DNA from: CAWDVH01 sp963805705
GTDB taxonomy: Bacteria > Actinomycetota > Actinomycetes > Streptosporangiales > Streptosporangiaceae
Assembly (NCBI GenBank): GCA_963805705.1
Contig: CAWDVH010000001.1
Location: 1 to 64,000 of the forward strand
DNA: 64,000 bases
Reading direction: 5' to 3'
Positions 42,116 through 51,037 of this stretch are shown one piece after another; the first letter of the stretch is position 1; each line of letters begins with the position of its first letter. Both the position numbers and the translations under genes were made by a program. The notes beneath the pieces were generated by a model, which saw only the letters and a program-made list of their open reading frames with translations, made no database searches and had not been told where the DNA came from.

Positions 42116-45100
42116 GTGCTCGGAGCCGCGCTGCTGACGACCATCGTCACCGCGGCCTGCACCGGCGCACTGGCCAGCTTCGCGGCCCGGGCGCTGCCGG
42201 AGGCGGTCAGCCAGCAGATAACCGCCGCCAGCCACACCTCGATCAGGATTACCGGCGCTCTGAACGCGCAGCTGAGCCGGCAGGACGGGCGCGCGATCAG
42301 CAGATCGATGCGGGCCGCCTTCGGCGCCGTGCCCATCTCGATCAGCAGCGCGCAGTGGTCTGACCCCCTCGGCCTGGCGGGCGGCGCCGCCGGGACCGGC
42401 TTGGCGGCCGGCACGGCTGGTCCTGGCGGGACCGCCGGTACTGGCGGGACGGCCCGGACAGGGCCGGACAGCACCGGGATCACCCCGCTGATCCTGGCGG
42501 CCGCCCCGCGCGGCATCCAGTCCAGGGCGGTACTAACGGCGGGGGCCTGGCCAGGGCCGCCCGTGGCCGGCCAGCCACTTCAGGCGGCGGTGCCGGCGGC
42601 TGTCGCCCGCAGGCTCCGGCTCGCACCCGGCCAGGCTCTCGTGCTGCGTGACCGCGACACCGGGGCCGGGGCGCGGTTGCGGCTGACCGGTATCTTCCGC
42701 CCGCGTGACCCCGCGTCGCCGTACTGGGACCTCAGCCTGATCGCGCCGGGCGGGGTCAGCGTTCAGGGGTCATTCGCCACCTACGGGCCGTTTGTGGTGG
42801 ATCCTGCGGTTTTCTCGCGCGGCGAGCTGGCGGTCGGCGCGGCATCGTGGGTGGTCGTGCCGCAGACCAGCCGGATCCGGGACGGTGAGCTGCGGCCGCT
42901 GGCCGCCAGGGTCACCGCGGCCGAGCAGTATCTGCGCCAGGCCCCCCCGCTCAACGGACTGTCCGTGGTCACCACCCTGCCGCAGCTGCTGGCCGGGACC
43001 GCCCGCAGCGCTGAGCTGGCCAGGTCACTGCTCGCGATTGGCGCCCTGCAGCTGGCGCTGCTGGCCACGGCGGCCCTGGCCCTGGCCGGCAGCCTCCTGG
43101 CCACCCAGCGCGAGGGCGAGTCCGCGCTGCTCAGCGCACGAGGCGGCACGCGCTGGCAGATGGCGCGGCTCGGCGCCGCCGAAGCGGTGCTGCTGGCCGG
43201 CAGCGCGGTCGCCGTCGGGGTGCTGCTCGGCACCCGGCTGGCCCGCGCCCTGCTCGGCTCCGGGCCGCTGCGCGCGGCTGACCTGCCGGTCCCCGGCGTA
43301 CCTGGCGTGGCGTGGCTGGTAGCGGGCTGCGTCGGGCTGCTATGCGTGCTGCTGATGGTCAGGCCCGCGGTCCGCCCCGCTGAGCCCGGCGCCGCGCGAG
43401 CGCGGACCGGACGGCGCAGCGCCGTCACCGCCATCGCCAGGACCGGCGGCGATGTCGCGATTGTCCTGGCCGCCCTGATCTCGGGCTGGCAGCTGCGCAG
43501 GTACTCAGCGATCGCGCCGGGCACCGGCGGCGGCCTGGACGTCGACCCGGTCCTGGTCGTGGCCCCCGTGCTGGCACTGGCCGCGGGCACCGTGATCCTG
43601 GTCCGGCTGCTGCCCGTCGCCGCCCGGGCCACCGACCGGCTGGCCGCCCGCAGCAGGCGGCTCGGCGTGGCGATGGCCAGCTTCCAGATCAGCAGGCAGC
43701 CGGTCCGGCAGGGCGCCTGCGTGCTACTGGTGGTGCTGGCCGTAGCGACGAGCACGCTCGCGCTCGCCCAGTATCAGACCTGGCGCCGGTCGGTCGCGGA
43801 TCAGGCGTCGTTCAGCGTCGGCGCGGACGCCAGGGTGGACCTGCCCGGGCCGACGCAGCCCGGCGAGGCCGCGTCGATCGTGCACGCGGGCGGGGTGCTG
43901 GACGCGATGCCGGTAGCGCGGCTCGAGCCCGCCACGGGCGGCCAGGTCCTGGCGCTCAGCCCCCGGCAGGCACCCGGCTCGGTGCTGCTGCGCAGCGATC
44001 TGTCACCACTGAGCCCGGCCCGGCTCTGGCGCCGGATCTCACCGGCCGGGCCGGACGGGCTGGCCGTGCCTGGCCAGCCGGCCAGGCTCCGGGTCACCGC
44101 CAGCCTGAGCCGGGACGCCGCCGGGCTCGGGCCGGCCCAGGTTACGGTGATCATCAGGGATGCGGCCGGAGTCAGCTACGGGCGGCCGGCCGGATCGCTG
44201 CCCGCGGACGGCCGCCCGCATGACCTGGTCGCCGCCCTGCCGCCGCCCGGCCCGCAGGCGCCGGGGCCGGGGCGCGGAGCGGCCGTGTATCCGGTGCGGA
44301 TGACCGGGCTGACGCTCAGCTACACGCTTCCCGCGCGCCCATCACCCGCCGCGATCCTGACCGTCACCGCCATCGCCGCGGCCGCCGCGGCCGGGCCTAT
44401 CCCCGCGCCGTTCGCGGCGGGCCGCGCGCTGGGCGGGTGGCAGCCGCAGATGTCGGCCACCGGCTTGTCCCAGGCCATCGCCAGCCAGCCGGTGGCCGGC
44501 CCGCAGCGCGTCGTGAGCTGGCAGCGGGCCGGCCGGGCCGGATCGGCGCGACCGGCCGGCCAGGCACTGACCTTCCGCCCTGGCTACGGCGCCGTGGCGA
44601 ACAACGCGGGGGCGCCGACGCCGATCCCTGGCCTGGTCACCCTCAGCGCGGGGGGAACCGGGCCCGTTCCCGCCATCGCCACCCAGGCCTACCTGGCCGC
44701 CCATGACGTGAGCGTCGGCCAGCGGCTGGTCATCCCGCTCGGGACCGTCCAGGTACCGGTCAAGATCGTGGCCAAGGTCGCGGCGTTCCCGACCGTCACC
44801 GGCTCTGGCGGTGCCCTGATCGTGAGCCTGCCCGCCCTGCAGGGCCAGCTGACCAGCGCGGGGGGCGGGATCGTGCCGGTCTCGCAGTGGTGGCTGCGGA
44901 CCAGTTCGCCCGCCCTGCCGCCCATGCCCGCCGGGTCGGCCGTGACCGGCCGGCAGCAGACGGCCAGCACGCTGCTGGCCAACCCGGTGTCCGCGGTGCC
45001 GCAGCAGGCCCTGCTGGCCATCGCGGTGGCGGCCGTGATCATCGCCGCGGTGGGCTTCTCGGTCAGCGTCACCGCGAGCGTGCGGGAGCGGCGGCCGCAG

Positions 45101-45418
45101 AGCGCGCTGCTGGCGGCACTCGGCGTGTCCAGGGCGGCTCAGGCCCGGTTCCTGTGCCTGGAGGAGCTGATGGTGAGCCTGCCCGCGGCGGCGGCCGGGC
45201 TGCTGCTCGGGGCGGTGGTCGCCCGCCTGCTGATCCTCTCGGTGACCCTGACGTCCACCGCGGCGCTGCCGGTACCGCCGGTACTGATCCAGTTCCCCTG
45301 GCTGGCGGGCGGCGCGCTGGCGCTGGCGGTAGCCGCCGTGCCGGTGATCGCCGCGGCCCTGACCGTGACCCGCCGCCCGGATCCGGCCGCCCAGCTGCGC
45401 GCGGCGGAGGCGGCATGA
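42116..45418 (+). CDS. FtsX-like ABC transporter permease (large)
   Basis: A 1100-residue membrane protein of the MacB/FtsX family: an N-terminal helix, a large extracytoplasmic domain (about residues 35-295), a helix bundle with the FtsX pattern LLATQREGESALLSARGGTR, further helices, a second extracytoplasmic domain (about 545-940) and a final bundle with VTASVRERRPQSALLAALGV. GTG 42116 is the first standard start, but the frame is open to 42044 and homologous-looking residues LRASFVLRRIGSYRL precede it; CTG 42071 with GAGG five bases upstream may be the real start. It overlaps the next permease gene by ATGA and belongs to a four-gene operon with two ATPases. Confidence 0.88.
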   Translation: MLGAALLTTIVTAACTGALASFAARALPEAVSQQITAASHTSIRITGALNAQLSRQDGRAISRSMRAAFGAVPISISSAQWSDPLGLAGGAAGTGLAAGTAGPGGTAGTGGTARTGPDSTGITPLILAAAPRGIQSRAVLTAGAWPGPPVAGQPLQAAVPAAVARRLRLAPGQALVLRDRDTGAGARLRLTGIFRPRDPASPYWDLSLIAPGGVSVQGSFATYGPFVVDPAVFSRGELAVGAASWVVVPQTSRIRDGELRPLAARVTAAEQYLRQAPPLNGLSVVTTLPQLLAGTARSAELARSLLAIGALQLALLATAALALAGSLLATQREGESALLSARGGTRWQMARLGAAEAVLLAGSAVAVGVLLGTRLARALLGSGPLRAADLPVPGVPGVAWLVAGCVGLLCVLLMVRPAVRPAEPGAARARTGRRSAVTAIARTGGDVAIVLAALISGWQLRRYSAIAPGTGGGLDVDPVLVVAPVLALAAGTVILVRLLPVAARATDRLAARSRRLGVAMASFQISRQPVRQGACVLLVVLAVATSTLALAQYQTWRRSVADQASFSVGADARVDLPGPTQPGEAASIVHAGGVLDAMPVARLEPATGGQVLALSPRQAPGSVLLRSDLSPLSPARLWRRISPAGPDGLAVPGQPARLRVTASLSRDAAGLGPAQVTVIIRDAAGVSYGRPAGSLPADGRPHDLVAALPPPGPQAPGPGRGAAVYPVRMTGLTLSYTLPARPSPAAILTVTAIAAAAAAGPIPAPFAAGRALGGWQPQMSATGLSQAIASQPVAGPQRVVSWQRAGRAGSARPAGQALTFRPGYGAVANNAGAPTPIPGLVTLSAGGTGPVPAIATQAYLAAHDVSVGQRLVIPLGTVQVPVKIVAKVAAFPTVTGSGGALIVSLPALQGQLTSAGGGIVPVSQWWLRTSSPALPPMPAGSAVTGRQQTASTLLANPVSAVPQQALLAIAVAAVIIAAVGFSVSVTASVRERRPQSALLAALGVSRAAQARFLCLEELMVSLPAAAAGLLLGAVVARLLILSVTLTSTAALPVPPVLIQFPWLAGGALALAVAAVPVIAAALTVTRRPDPAAQLRAAEAA

Positions 45419-48165
45419 CCACCGGGCGGCAGGACCTGGCCGCGGGACGACGGCACCTGGCCACGGGCTGGGCCGCGGTGACGGGCACCGGCGGGGCCGC
45501 CAGCCTCACGCTGGCGCTGCTGGTGGGGGTGTGCGTCTTCGTCGCCATCGCGGGTCCCAGGGAGAGCCTGGGCCTGCGGACGCAAGCCCTGCGGGCCACC
45601 CTGGCCGGCCAGAGCAGGCTGGCCAAGTCGGTCGACGCGGGGAGTTCCTACTCGGATTTCGCCGACAGCCACGCGCTCGGCGGCGGGGCGTTTCCGCCCG
45701 GTGATGTCAGTCTCGTCCGCACCGAGCTGGCCGGCCGCCTCGCGCGCCGCGGGCTGCCGCTGGCCCCGGCCGCCCAGGCCTGGTCCGGGCTGACCACGCA
45801 GTACGAGCCGGTCACCGGGGCGGGCCGCAGCGCCATCAACGGCGCCGTGCTCCCCAAGCTCGAAGTGATCTACCGCGACGCCCTGCGCCGCAACAGCCGG
45901 CTGGTGGCCGGGCGGCTGCCGGCCACCGGCACCGCGACGGCGCTGCAGATAGCCGTGACGGCGGCCACGGCGGCCAGGTTCGGCCTGCATCCGGGCTCAC
46001 GGCTCGGCGCGGGCCTGTCGGCCAGCTCGGGCCGGCCGGTCAGCCTGGTCGTCACGGGCGTGATCCGGCCGGTCGATCCCAGCTCGACCTTCTGGACCGC
46101 GGACCCGAACGCGGCTGCCCCCACCCTCAACCTGAAGAGCGGAACCCTCAATCTTACGAGCGGATGGACCGGCGCCGCCTTCGTCGGCCGCGGCGAGTTC
46201 GCTGCGATGCAGAAACTGAACGGCATCGAGGGCGCCCAGCTGGAGTGGAATTACCCGCTCGCGCTGCGCCACCTGAATGCCGATCAGGCCAGCACCCTGA
46301 GCAGCCAGCTGACCAGGGCCAGCTTCCGCGACGGGCTCGGCCTGCTCTTCGGCCAGGTCAACCTCACCCTCCAGCCCGGCCCGGCCGGCATACTGGCGCA
46401 GTTCCTCAGCACGAACGCGGCCGTGGCCGGGCTGCTCTCGCTGCTCTTCGTGAGCCTGACGGTGATCGCGGCCGTGGTGCTGCTGCTCGGCGCCGTCCTG
46501 CTCACCGAGCATCGGGCCGGCGAGCTGGCGCTGATCCGGGCCCGCGGTGCCTCGCGACGGCAGCTTGCCGGCCTGACGCTGGCCGGCGGCGCGGCCGTCG
46601 CGCTGCCGGCCGCCCTGGCGGGCGCCGCCGCCGCGCTGCTGGTGACGCCGGGCGAGCCCGAGCCGCTCGCCTGGTGGCTAGCCGGCCTCGTCCTGGCAGT
46701 CGCGCTGGCCGGGCCGCCGCTGCTGGCGTTCCGGCTGCCCGCCACCGCCGGGGAGGCCGGGACCAGGAACCGCGCGACGGCCGCGCCGCAGGCCTCCGCC
46801 CGCCGGCGGGTGGCCGAGCTCACGGCGGTCGCCCTCGCCGCGGGCGGGCTGGTCGTGCTGCGCCAGCAGGGCCTGTCGCCGGCGGAGGGCGTCGATTTCT
46901 ATACCAGCGCCGCGCCGGTGCTGCTGGCGGTGCCCGCGGCCCTGATCGTGATGCGCCTGTGCCCGGCCGCCGTGCGCGGCCTGCTGCACCTGGCCGGACG
47001 TCGCCGCGGGGTCACCGCTTTCGTCGGCCTGGCCAGGGCGGCCAGGGCCGCTCTGGCCGCCATCCTGCCGGCGTTCGCACTGGTGCTCGCCCTGACCGTG
47101 ATCGCGTTCGGCTTCATGGTCCGCAGCACGGTGCTGCGCGGCCAGGTCGCGGCCTCGTGGCAGGCGACCGGTGCCGATGCGGTGATCAGCATCGCCAGCT
47201 CGCCGGCCCTTTCGCCGACCGCGCGGCGGTCGGTCGCCGCGGCGGGCGGTGCCCGCCAGACCGCGGTGGTCCTGCTGGCCTCGGCCACGCCGACGGGCGG
47301 CGCACCGATCGACATCGCGCTGGTCGACCCGGCCAGCTACGCGGCCCTGACGGCGGGCGCCCCCGGCCCGCGCTTCCCCGCGGCGGCGCTGGCCGCCGGG
47401 CCGGCCGGGGTCGCGGGCTGGCCCGTCCTGGCCTCGCCGGGCGCGGCCGCGGACCTGCCGCGCGGGGGCGCCACCCTGAGCAGCGACGTCGGCCCGCTGC
47501 GGGTCAGGGTGGCCAGGATCATCGCCAGCACGCCCGCCTTCCCCGGCAGCAGCCGGTTCATCGTGGCCCCCATGGCCGCGGTCAGGAACCTGCGGGCGTT
47601 CACGCCGCCCGCCCTCCTGCTGATTAACGGCACGAAGCTCAACCAGCAGGCGCTCGCGGCTGCCACCCGGCACCTCATTCCCGGCGCCACGATCTCCTTC
47701 CGGTCGACCGTGCTGTCGGCGCTGACCAGGGCGCCGCTGCCGCACGGCGCCGAGGTGGCCTTCGCCCAGGGCAGCGCCGCGGCCGGCGGCCTGTGCGTCC
47801 TGATCCTGCTGCTCACCCTGGTGCTGGCGGCCAGGTCCAGGGCCCTGACCCTGGCCCGGCTGTCGACCATGGGCCTGGGCACCAGGCAGGCCAGATGGCT
47901 GGCGGTCCTGGAGGCCATGCCTATCGTCGTGGCGGCCACGGTCGGCGGCCTGGCTTGCGCCTGGGCGCTGGTGCCGATCCTGGGACCGGCCCTGAACCTG
48001 TCGGTGTTCACCGGCTCCAGCGCCGCGGTGCCGGTACGGGTATACGTGCCCGCACTGGTCATCCCGGCCATCGGCCTGGTCGTGATATCCGTGGCTACGC
48101 TGACCATCCAGGCCTTCATCGCCAGCCGCCGCGGCGACGCCCGCGCCCTGCGGATCAGCGGCTAG
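45415..48165 (+). CDS. second FtsX-like ABC transporter permease
   Basis: A 916-residue permease with the same plan as its neighbour: first helix SLTLALLVGVCVFVAIAG, extracytoplasmic domain to about residue 320, FtsX bundle with LLTEHRAGELALIRARGASR, a second bundle, another outer domain and C-terminal helices with ARLSTMGLGTRQARWLAVLE. The start codon overlaps the stop of the first permease (ATGA). The two probably form a heterodimer driven by the ATPases encoded next. Such systems export peptides or lipoproteins, or transmit force to cell-wall hydrolases; none is indicated directly. Confidence 0.88.
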   Translation: MTTGRQDLAAGRRHLATGWAAVTGTGGAASLTLALLVGVCVFVAIAGPRESLGLRTQALRATLAGQSRLAKSVDAGSSYSDFADSHALGGGAFPPGDVSLVRTELAGRLARRGLPLAPAAQAWSGLTTQYEPVTGAGRSAINGAVLPKLEVIYRDALRRNSRLVAGRLPATGTATALQIAVTAATAARFGLHPGSRLGAGLSASSGRPVSLVVTGVIRPVDPSSTFWTADPNAAAPTLNLKSGTLNLTSGWTGAAFVGRGEFAAMQKLNGIEGAQLEWNYPLALRHLNADQASTLSSQLTRASFRDGLGLLFGQVNLTLQPGPAGILAQFLSTNAAVAGLLSLLFVSLTVIAAVVLLLGAVLLTEHRAGELALIRARGASRRQLAGLTLAGGAAVALPAALAGAAAALLVTPGEPEPLAWWLAGLVLAVALAGPPLLAFRLPATAGEAGTRNRATAAPQASARRRVAELTAVALAAGGLVVLRQQGLSPAEGVDFYTSAAPVLLAVPAALIVMRLCPAAVRGLLHLAGRRRGVTAFVGLARAARAALAAILPAFALVLALTVIAFGFMVRSTVLRGQVAASWQATGADAVISIASSPALSPTARRSVAAAGGARQTAVVLLASATPTGGAPIDIALVDPASYAALTAGAPGPRFPAAALAAGPAGVAGWPVLASPGAAADLPRGGATLSSDVGPLRVRVARIIASTPAFPGSSRFIVAPMAAVRNLRAFTPPALLLINGTKLNQQALAAATRHLIPGATISFRSTVLSALTRAPLPHGAEVAFAQGSAAAGGLCVLILLLTLVLAARSRALTLARLSTMGLGTRQARWLAVLEAMPIVVAATVGGLACAWALVPILGPALNLSVFTGSSAAVPVRVYVPALVIPAIGLVVISVATLTIQAFIASRRGDARALRISG

Positions 48166-48190
48166 TGGGCACCGGGCCGGGAGGAGGAGG

Positions 48191-49243
48191 ATGACAGGCG
48201 TGACGCAGGCAACGGGGAGCCACTCGCGGGGCGGGGGCGCCGCGGAGATCACCGCGGCCTCGGGCGTCGCCGAGCTCGGTGCCGAGTTCGAGCGGTCCCG
48301 GTCAGCGTACGGCGAGGGCGCCCTGGTGGCCTGCGACCGGCTGGTCCGCATCTACGCGGCCGAGGGCATCGAGGTGCAGGCGCTGCAGGGCCTGGACCTG
48401 CTGATCGAGGAGGGCGAGCTGACCGCCATCGTCGGCGCCTCGGGCAGCGGTAAGTCGACGCTGATGAACATCCTGGCCGGCCTGGACGCGCCGACGGCGG
48501 GATCGGTGCGCGTCGCCGGGCACGATCTGGCGGCGATGAACGACCGCGACCGGGTCACCTACCGCCGCGGCACGGTCGGCTTCATCTGGCAGCAGACCTC
48601 GCGCAACCTGCTCCCCTACCTGACCGCGCAGCAGAATGTCATGCTGCCCATGCGCCTGAGCGGCCAGGCCCGGCGCGTGCGCGGCCGCCGTGCGGGCCAG
48701 CTGCTGGAGGTGCTGGGGGTGGGGCACTGCGCCGGCCGCAAGCCGGAGCAGATGTCGGGCGGCGAGCAGCAGCGCACGGCGATCGCCACCGCCCTGGCCA
48801 ATGAGCCGCGCCTGCTGCTGGCCGACGAGCCCACCGGCGAGCTGGACAGCGCTACCGCCAAGGACGTGTTCGGCGCGCTGCAGTCGGCCAACACCGAGCT
48901 CGGGGTCACCGTCCTGGTGGTCACCCACGACCCGGCGGTATCGGCGCAGGTCCGGCGGACGATCGCCATCCGGGACGGCCGGACGAGCACCGAGACGCTC
49001 CGGCATGCGACCTCGGATGAGGAGGGCAACGCCACCCAGCATGCCGTCGAGTACGCCGTCCTGGACCGGGCCGGGCGGCTGCAGCTGCCGCGCGAGATGG
49101 TCGAGCCGCTGGCCATGCGCGACCGGGTGCGGCTGGAAGCCCAGTCCGACCACATCGGCGTCTGGCCGGACGACCGGCAGCGGCCGCCCGCGGCGGCGCC
49201 GGAGCCCGGCGGCCCTGGCGACCCAGGCGACGCCGGTGAGTGA
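48191..49243 (+). CDS. ABC ATPase (MacB/LolD type) with AbrB-like C-terminal extension
   Basis: A 350-residue ATPase: Walker A GASGSGKS (82-89), signature MSGGEQQRTAIATALAN, Walker B LLLADEPTGELDS. An extra N-terminal stretch of about 45 residues precedes the domain. The C-terminal extension (about 286-326) reads EYAVLDRAGRLQLPREMVEP then LAMRDRVRLE, which resembles the swapped-hairpin AbrB/MazE fold; it is followed by a Pro/Gly tail. A GGGAGGAGGAGG ribosome binding site ends right before the ATG at 48191. It overlaps the next ATPase gene. Confidence 0.93.
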   Translation: MTGVTQATGSHSRGGGAAEITAASGVAELGAEFERSRSAYGEGALVACDRLVRIYAAEGIEVQALQGLDLLIEEGELTAIVGASGSGKSTLMNILAGLDAPTAGSVRVAGHDLAAMNDRDRVTYRRGTVGFIWQQTSRNLLPYLTAQQNVMLPMRLSGQARRVRGRRAGQLLEVLGVGHCAGRKPEQMSGGEQQRTAIATALANEPRLLLADEPTGELDSATAKDVFGALQSANTELGVTVLVVTHDPAVSAQVRRTIAIRDGRTSTETLRHATSDEEGNATQHAVEYAVLDRAGRLQLPREMVEPLAMRDRVRLEAQSDHIGVWPDDRQRPPAAAPEPGGPGDPGDAGE

Positions 49244-49916
49244 CTTGATGGTGGCGGCCAGCGACGTGACGCGCACGTTCGGCAGCGGGAGCACCGCCGT
49301 GCACGCCCTGCGCGGCGTGTCCTTCCGGCTGCGCAAAGGCCAGCTCACGGCGCTGTGCGGGCGATCCGGATCAGGCAAGACCACGCTGCTGAATATCGTC
49401 GGCGGCCTGGACCGGCCCACCAGCGGGACCGTGCAGGTGGCCGGGCAGGACGTCGGCTCCATGAGCGAGCACGAGCAGATGATGCTGCGCCGCAAGACCG
49501 TCGCCTTCATCTTCCAGTCCTTCGGGCTGATCCCGATCCTGTCCGCCGCCGAGAACGCCGGCATCCCGCTGCGGATCAACGGCACCAGCGTCCGCGAGCG
49601 GGAGGAGCGCGTCGCCCTCATGCTGGGCATCGTGGGCCTGGCCGAGCACGCCCGGCAGCGCCCGGCCGAGCTGTCCGGCGGCCAGCAGCAGCGGGTGGCG
49701 ATCGCCCGCGCGCTGGCCGGCGGCCCGGAACTGCTCATCGCCGATGAGCCGACCGGGCAGCTGGACTCGGAAACCGGATGGCAGATCATGCGGCTGCTGC
49801 GCACCGTGGTCAGGTCGGAGGGGATCACCGCCCTGGTCGCCACCCACGACCAGGCGCTGGTGGATCTGGCCGACGATGTGCTGCAGCTCGATGATGGGGT
49901 GCTCATTTCGGCGTAG
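49236..49916 (+). CDS. second ABC ATPase of the FtsX-type system
   Basis: A 226-residue LolD/MacB-like ATPase without extensions: Walker A GRSGSGKT (42-49), Q-loop FIFQSFGLIPILSAAENAGI, signature LSGGQQQRVAIARALAG, Walker B LLIADEPTGQLDS and H-loop VATHDQALV. GTG 49236 overlaps the end of the preceding gene; ATG 49248 is an alternative with GGTGAG seven bases before it. Two different ATPases and two permeases in one operon suggest a fully heterologous transporter or two related transporters. Confidence 0.93.
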   Translation: MSDLMVAASDVTRTFGSGSTAVHALRGVSFRLRKGQLTALCGRSGSGKTTLLNIVGGLDRPTSGTVQVAGQDVGSMSEHEQMMLRRKTVAFIFQSFGLIPILSAAENAGIPLRINGTSVREREERVALMLGIVGLAEHARQRPAELSGGQQQRVAIARALAGGPELLIADEPTGQLDSETGWQIMRLLRTVVRSEGITALVATHDQALVDLADDVLQLDDGVLISA

Positions 49917-49951
49917 CCAGTCCCGCCGTAGCGCGATACTGAGCGACAGCA

Positions 49952-49970
49952 GCGCGGATCGGATCCGCGC
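49952..49970. promoter_or_regulatory. perfect 19-bp palindrome before MetE-like gene
   Basis: GCGCGGATCGGATCCGCGC has 9-bp arms around one base. It ends nine bases before the ribosome binding site of the MetE-like gene, a position for an operator; it could also be the terminator of the ABC operon. Confidence 0.5.
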
Positions 49971-49989
49971 GGAACGGCGGAGGCCACCC

Positions 49990-51012
49990 ATGCTCTACCC
50001 GACATCGCTTGTCGGCAGTTACCCTCAGCCGGACTGGCTGATCGACCGCGAGCGGCTGGCCGGCCGGTTCCCGCCCAGGGTGCGGGCCCGCGAGCTGTGG
50101 CGAGTCGATCCCGCCTACCTGGCGCAGGCTCAGCGGGACGCTACCCGGCTCGCCATCGCCGACCAGGAAGAAGCCGGCCTGGACATCATCACCGATGGCG
50201 AGATCCGCCGGGAGAGTTACTCCAACGCGTTCGCCACGGCGCTGGACGGCGTGGATATCGATAATCCTGGTACCGCGCTGGATCGCAGCGGCCATCCCAA
50301 TCCGGTGCCGCGGATCGTCGGGCCGATCCGGCGCCGTCATCCGGTCGGGACAGACGCCCTGGCCTTCCTGCGGTCCCGCACCAGCCGGACGGTCAAGGTC
50401 ACCGTGCCCGGGCCGTTCACGATGGCGCAGCAGGCCCAGAACGAGTACTACCCCGACACCGAGGCCGCCGCGTACGCCTACGCCGAGGCAGTGAACGAGG
50501 AAGTCAGGGACCTGTTCGCGGCGGGTGCCGACATCGTCCAGCTCGATGAGCCTTACCTGCAGGCCAGGCCGGAGCCGGCCCGCGAGTACGGCGTCGGGGT
50601 CCTGAACCGCGCACTCGACGGCATCACCGGCACGACGGCCGTGCATCTGTGCTTCGGCTACGCCGCGATCATTCACGAGCGGCCGTCTGGCTACTCCTTC
50701 CTGCCCGAGCTGGCCGACTGCACCGCCGATCAGATATCGGTCGAGACCGCCCAGTCCGGGCTCGACTGCTCCGTGCTGGCCAGCCTGGCCGGCAAGACGA
50801 TCATCCTGGGCGTGCTCAACCTGGACGACGCGACCGTGGAGAAGCCGGAGCAGATCGCCGGCCGGGCCCGCCGGGCCCTGGCCTACGTCCCCGCCGAGCG
50901 CATCGTGCTCGCGCCCGACTGCGGCATGAAGTACCTGCCCCGCGAGTCCGCATCGGGCAAGCTCGCCGCCATGGCGCAGGCCGCCGCGACCCTACGCGCG
51001 GAGGCCGGCTAG
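49990..51012 (+). CDS. cobalamin-independent methionine synthase family protein (MetE C-domain-like)
   Basis: A 340-residue TIM-barrel protein corresponding to the catalytic C-terminal half of MetE, with no N-terminal domain. The four zinc ligands can be traced: His219 and Cys221 in VHLCFGY, Glu252 in ISVETAQ and Cys311 in APDCGMKYLP. GEIRRESYSN and VQLDEPYL are also conserved. Full MetE enzymes exceed 700 residues; short relatives of this kind methylate or cleave other thiols or use other methyl donors, so methionine synthesis is not certain. GGAGG at 49979-49983 is six bases before the ATG. The stop overlaps that of the convergent nucleotidyltransferase gene. Confidence 0.9.
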   Translation: MLYPTSLVGSYPQPDWLIDRERLAGRFPPRVRARELWRVDPAYLAQAQRDATRLAIADQEEAGLDIITDGEIRRESYSNAFATALDGVDIDNPGTALDRSGHPNPVPRIVGPIRRRHPVGTDALAFLRSRTSRTVKVTVPGPFTMAQQAQNEYYPDTEAAAYAYAEAVNEEVRDLFAAGADIVQLDEPYLQARPEPAREYGVGVLNRALDGITGTTAVHLCFGYAAIIHERPSGYSFLPELADCTADQISVETAQSGLDCSVLASLAGKTIILGVLNLDDATVEKPEQIAGRARRALAYVPAERIVLAPDCGMKYLPRESASGKLAAMAQAAATLRAEAG

Positions 51013-51037
51013 CTCCCTGAGCCGGCTAGCTCCCTGA
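51004..51037. repeat. 17-bp perfect tandem duplication at convergent stop codons
   Basis: GCCGGCTAGCTCCCTGA is repeated head to tail at 51004-51020 and 51021-51037. The first copy holds the stop codons of both the MetE-like gene (plus) and the nucleotidyltransferase (minus). As 17 is not a multiple of three it changed the C-terminus of the latter. Confidence 0.9.

Noticed and set aside
44887..45414. In-frame extension of the second permease upstream of ATG 45415
   Set aside because: It lies inside the first permease gene in another frame; the ATGA overlap is the typical junction.
46678..48351. Minus-strand frame of 557 codons opposite the permease gene
   Set aside because: Shadow of a GC-rich gene: composition is Gly/Arg/Gln-rich with no domain, and the plus-strand gene is well supported.
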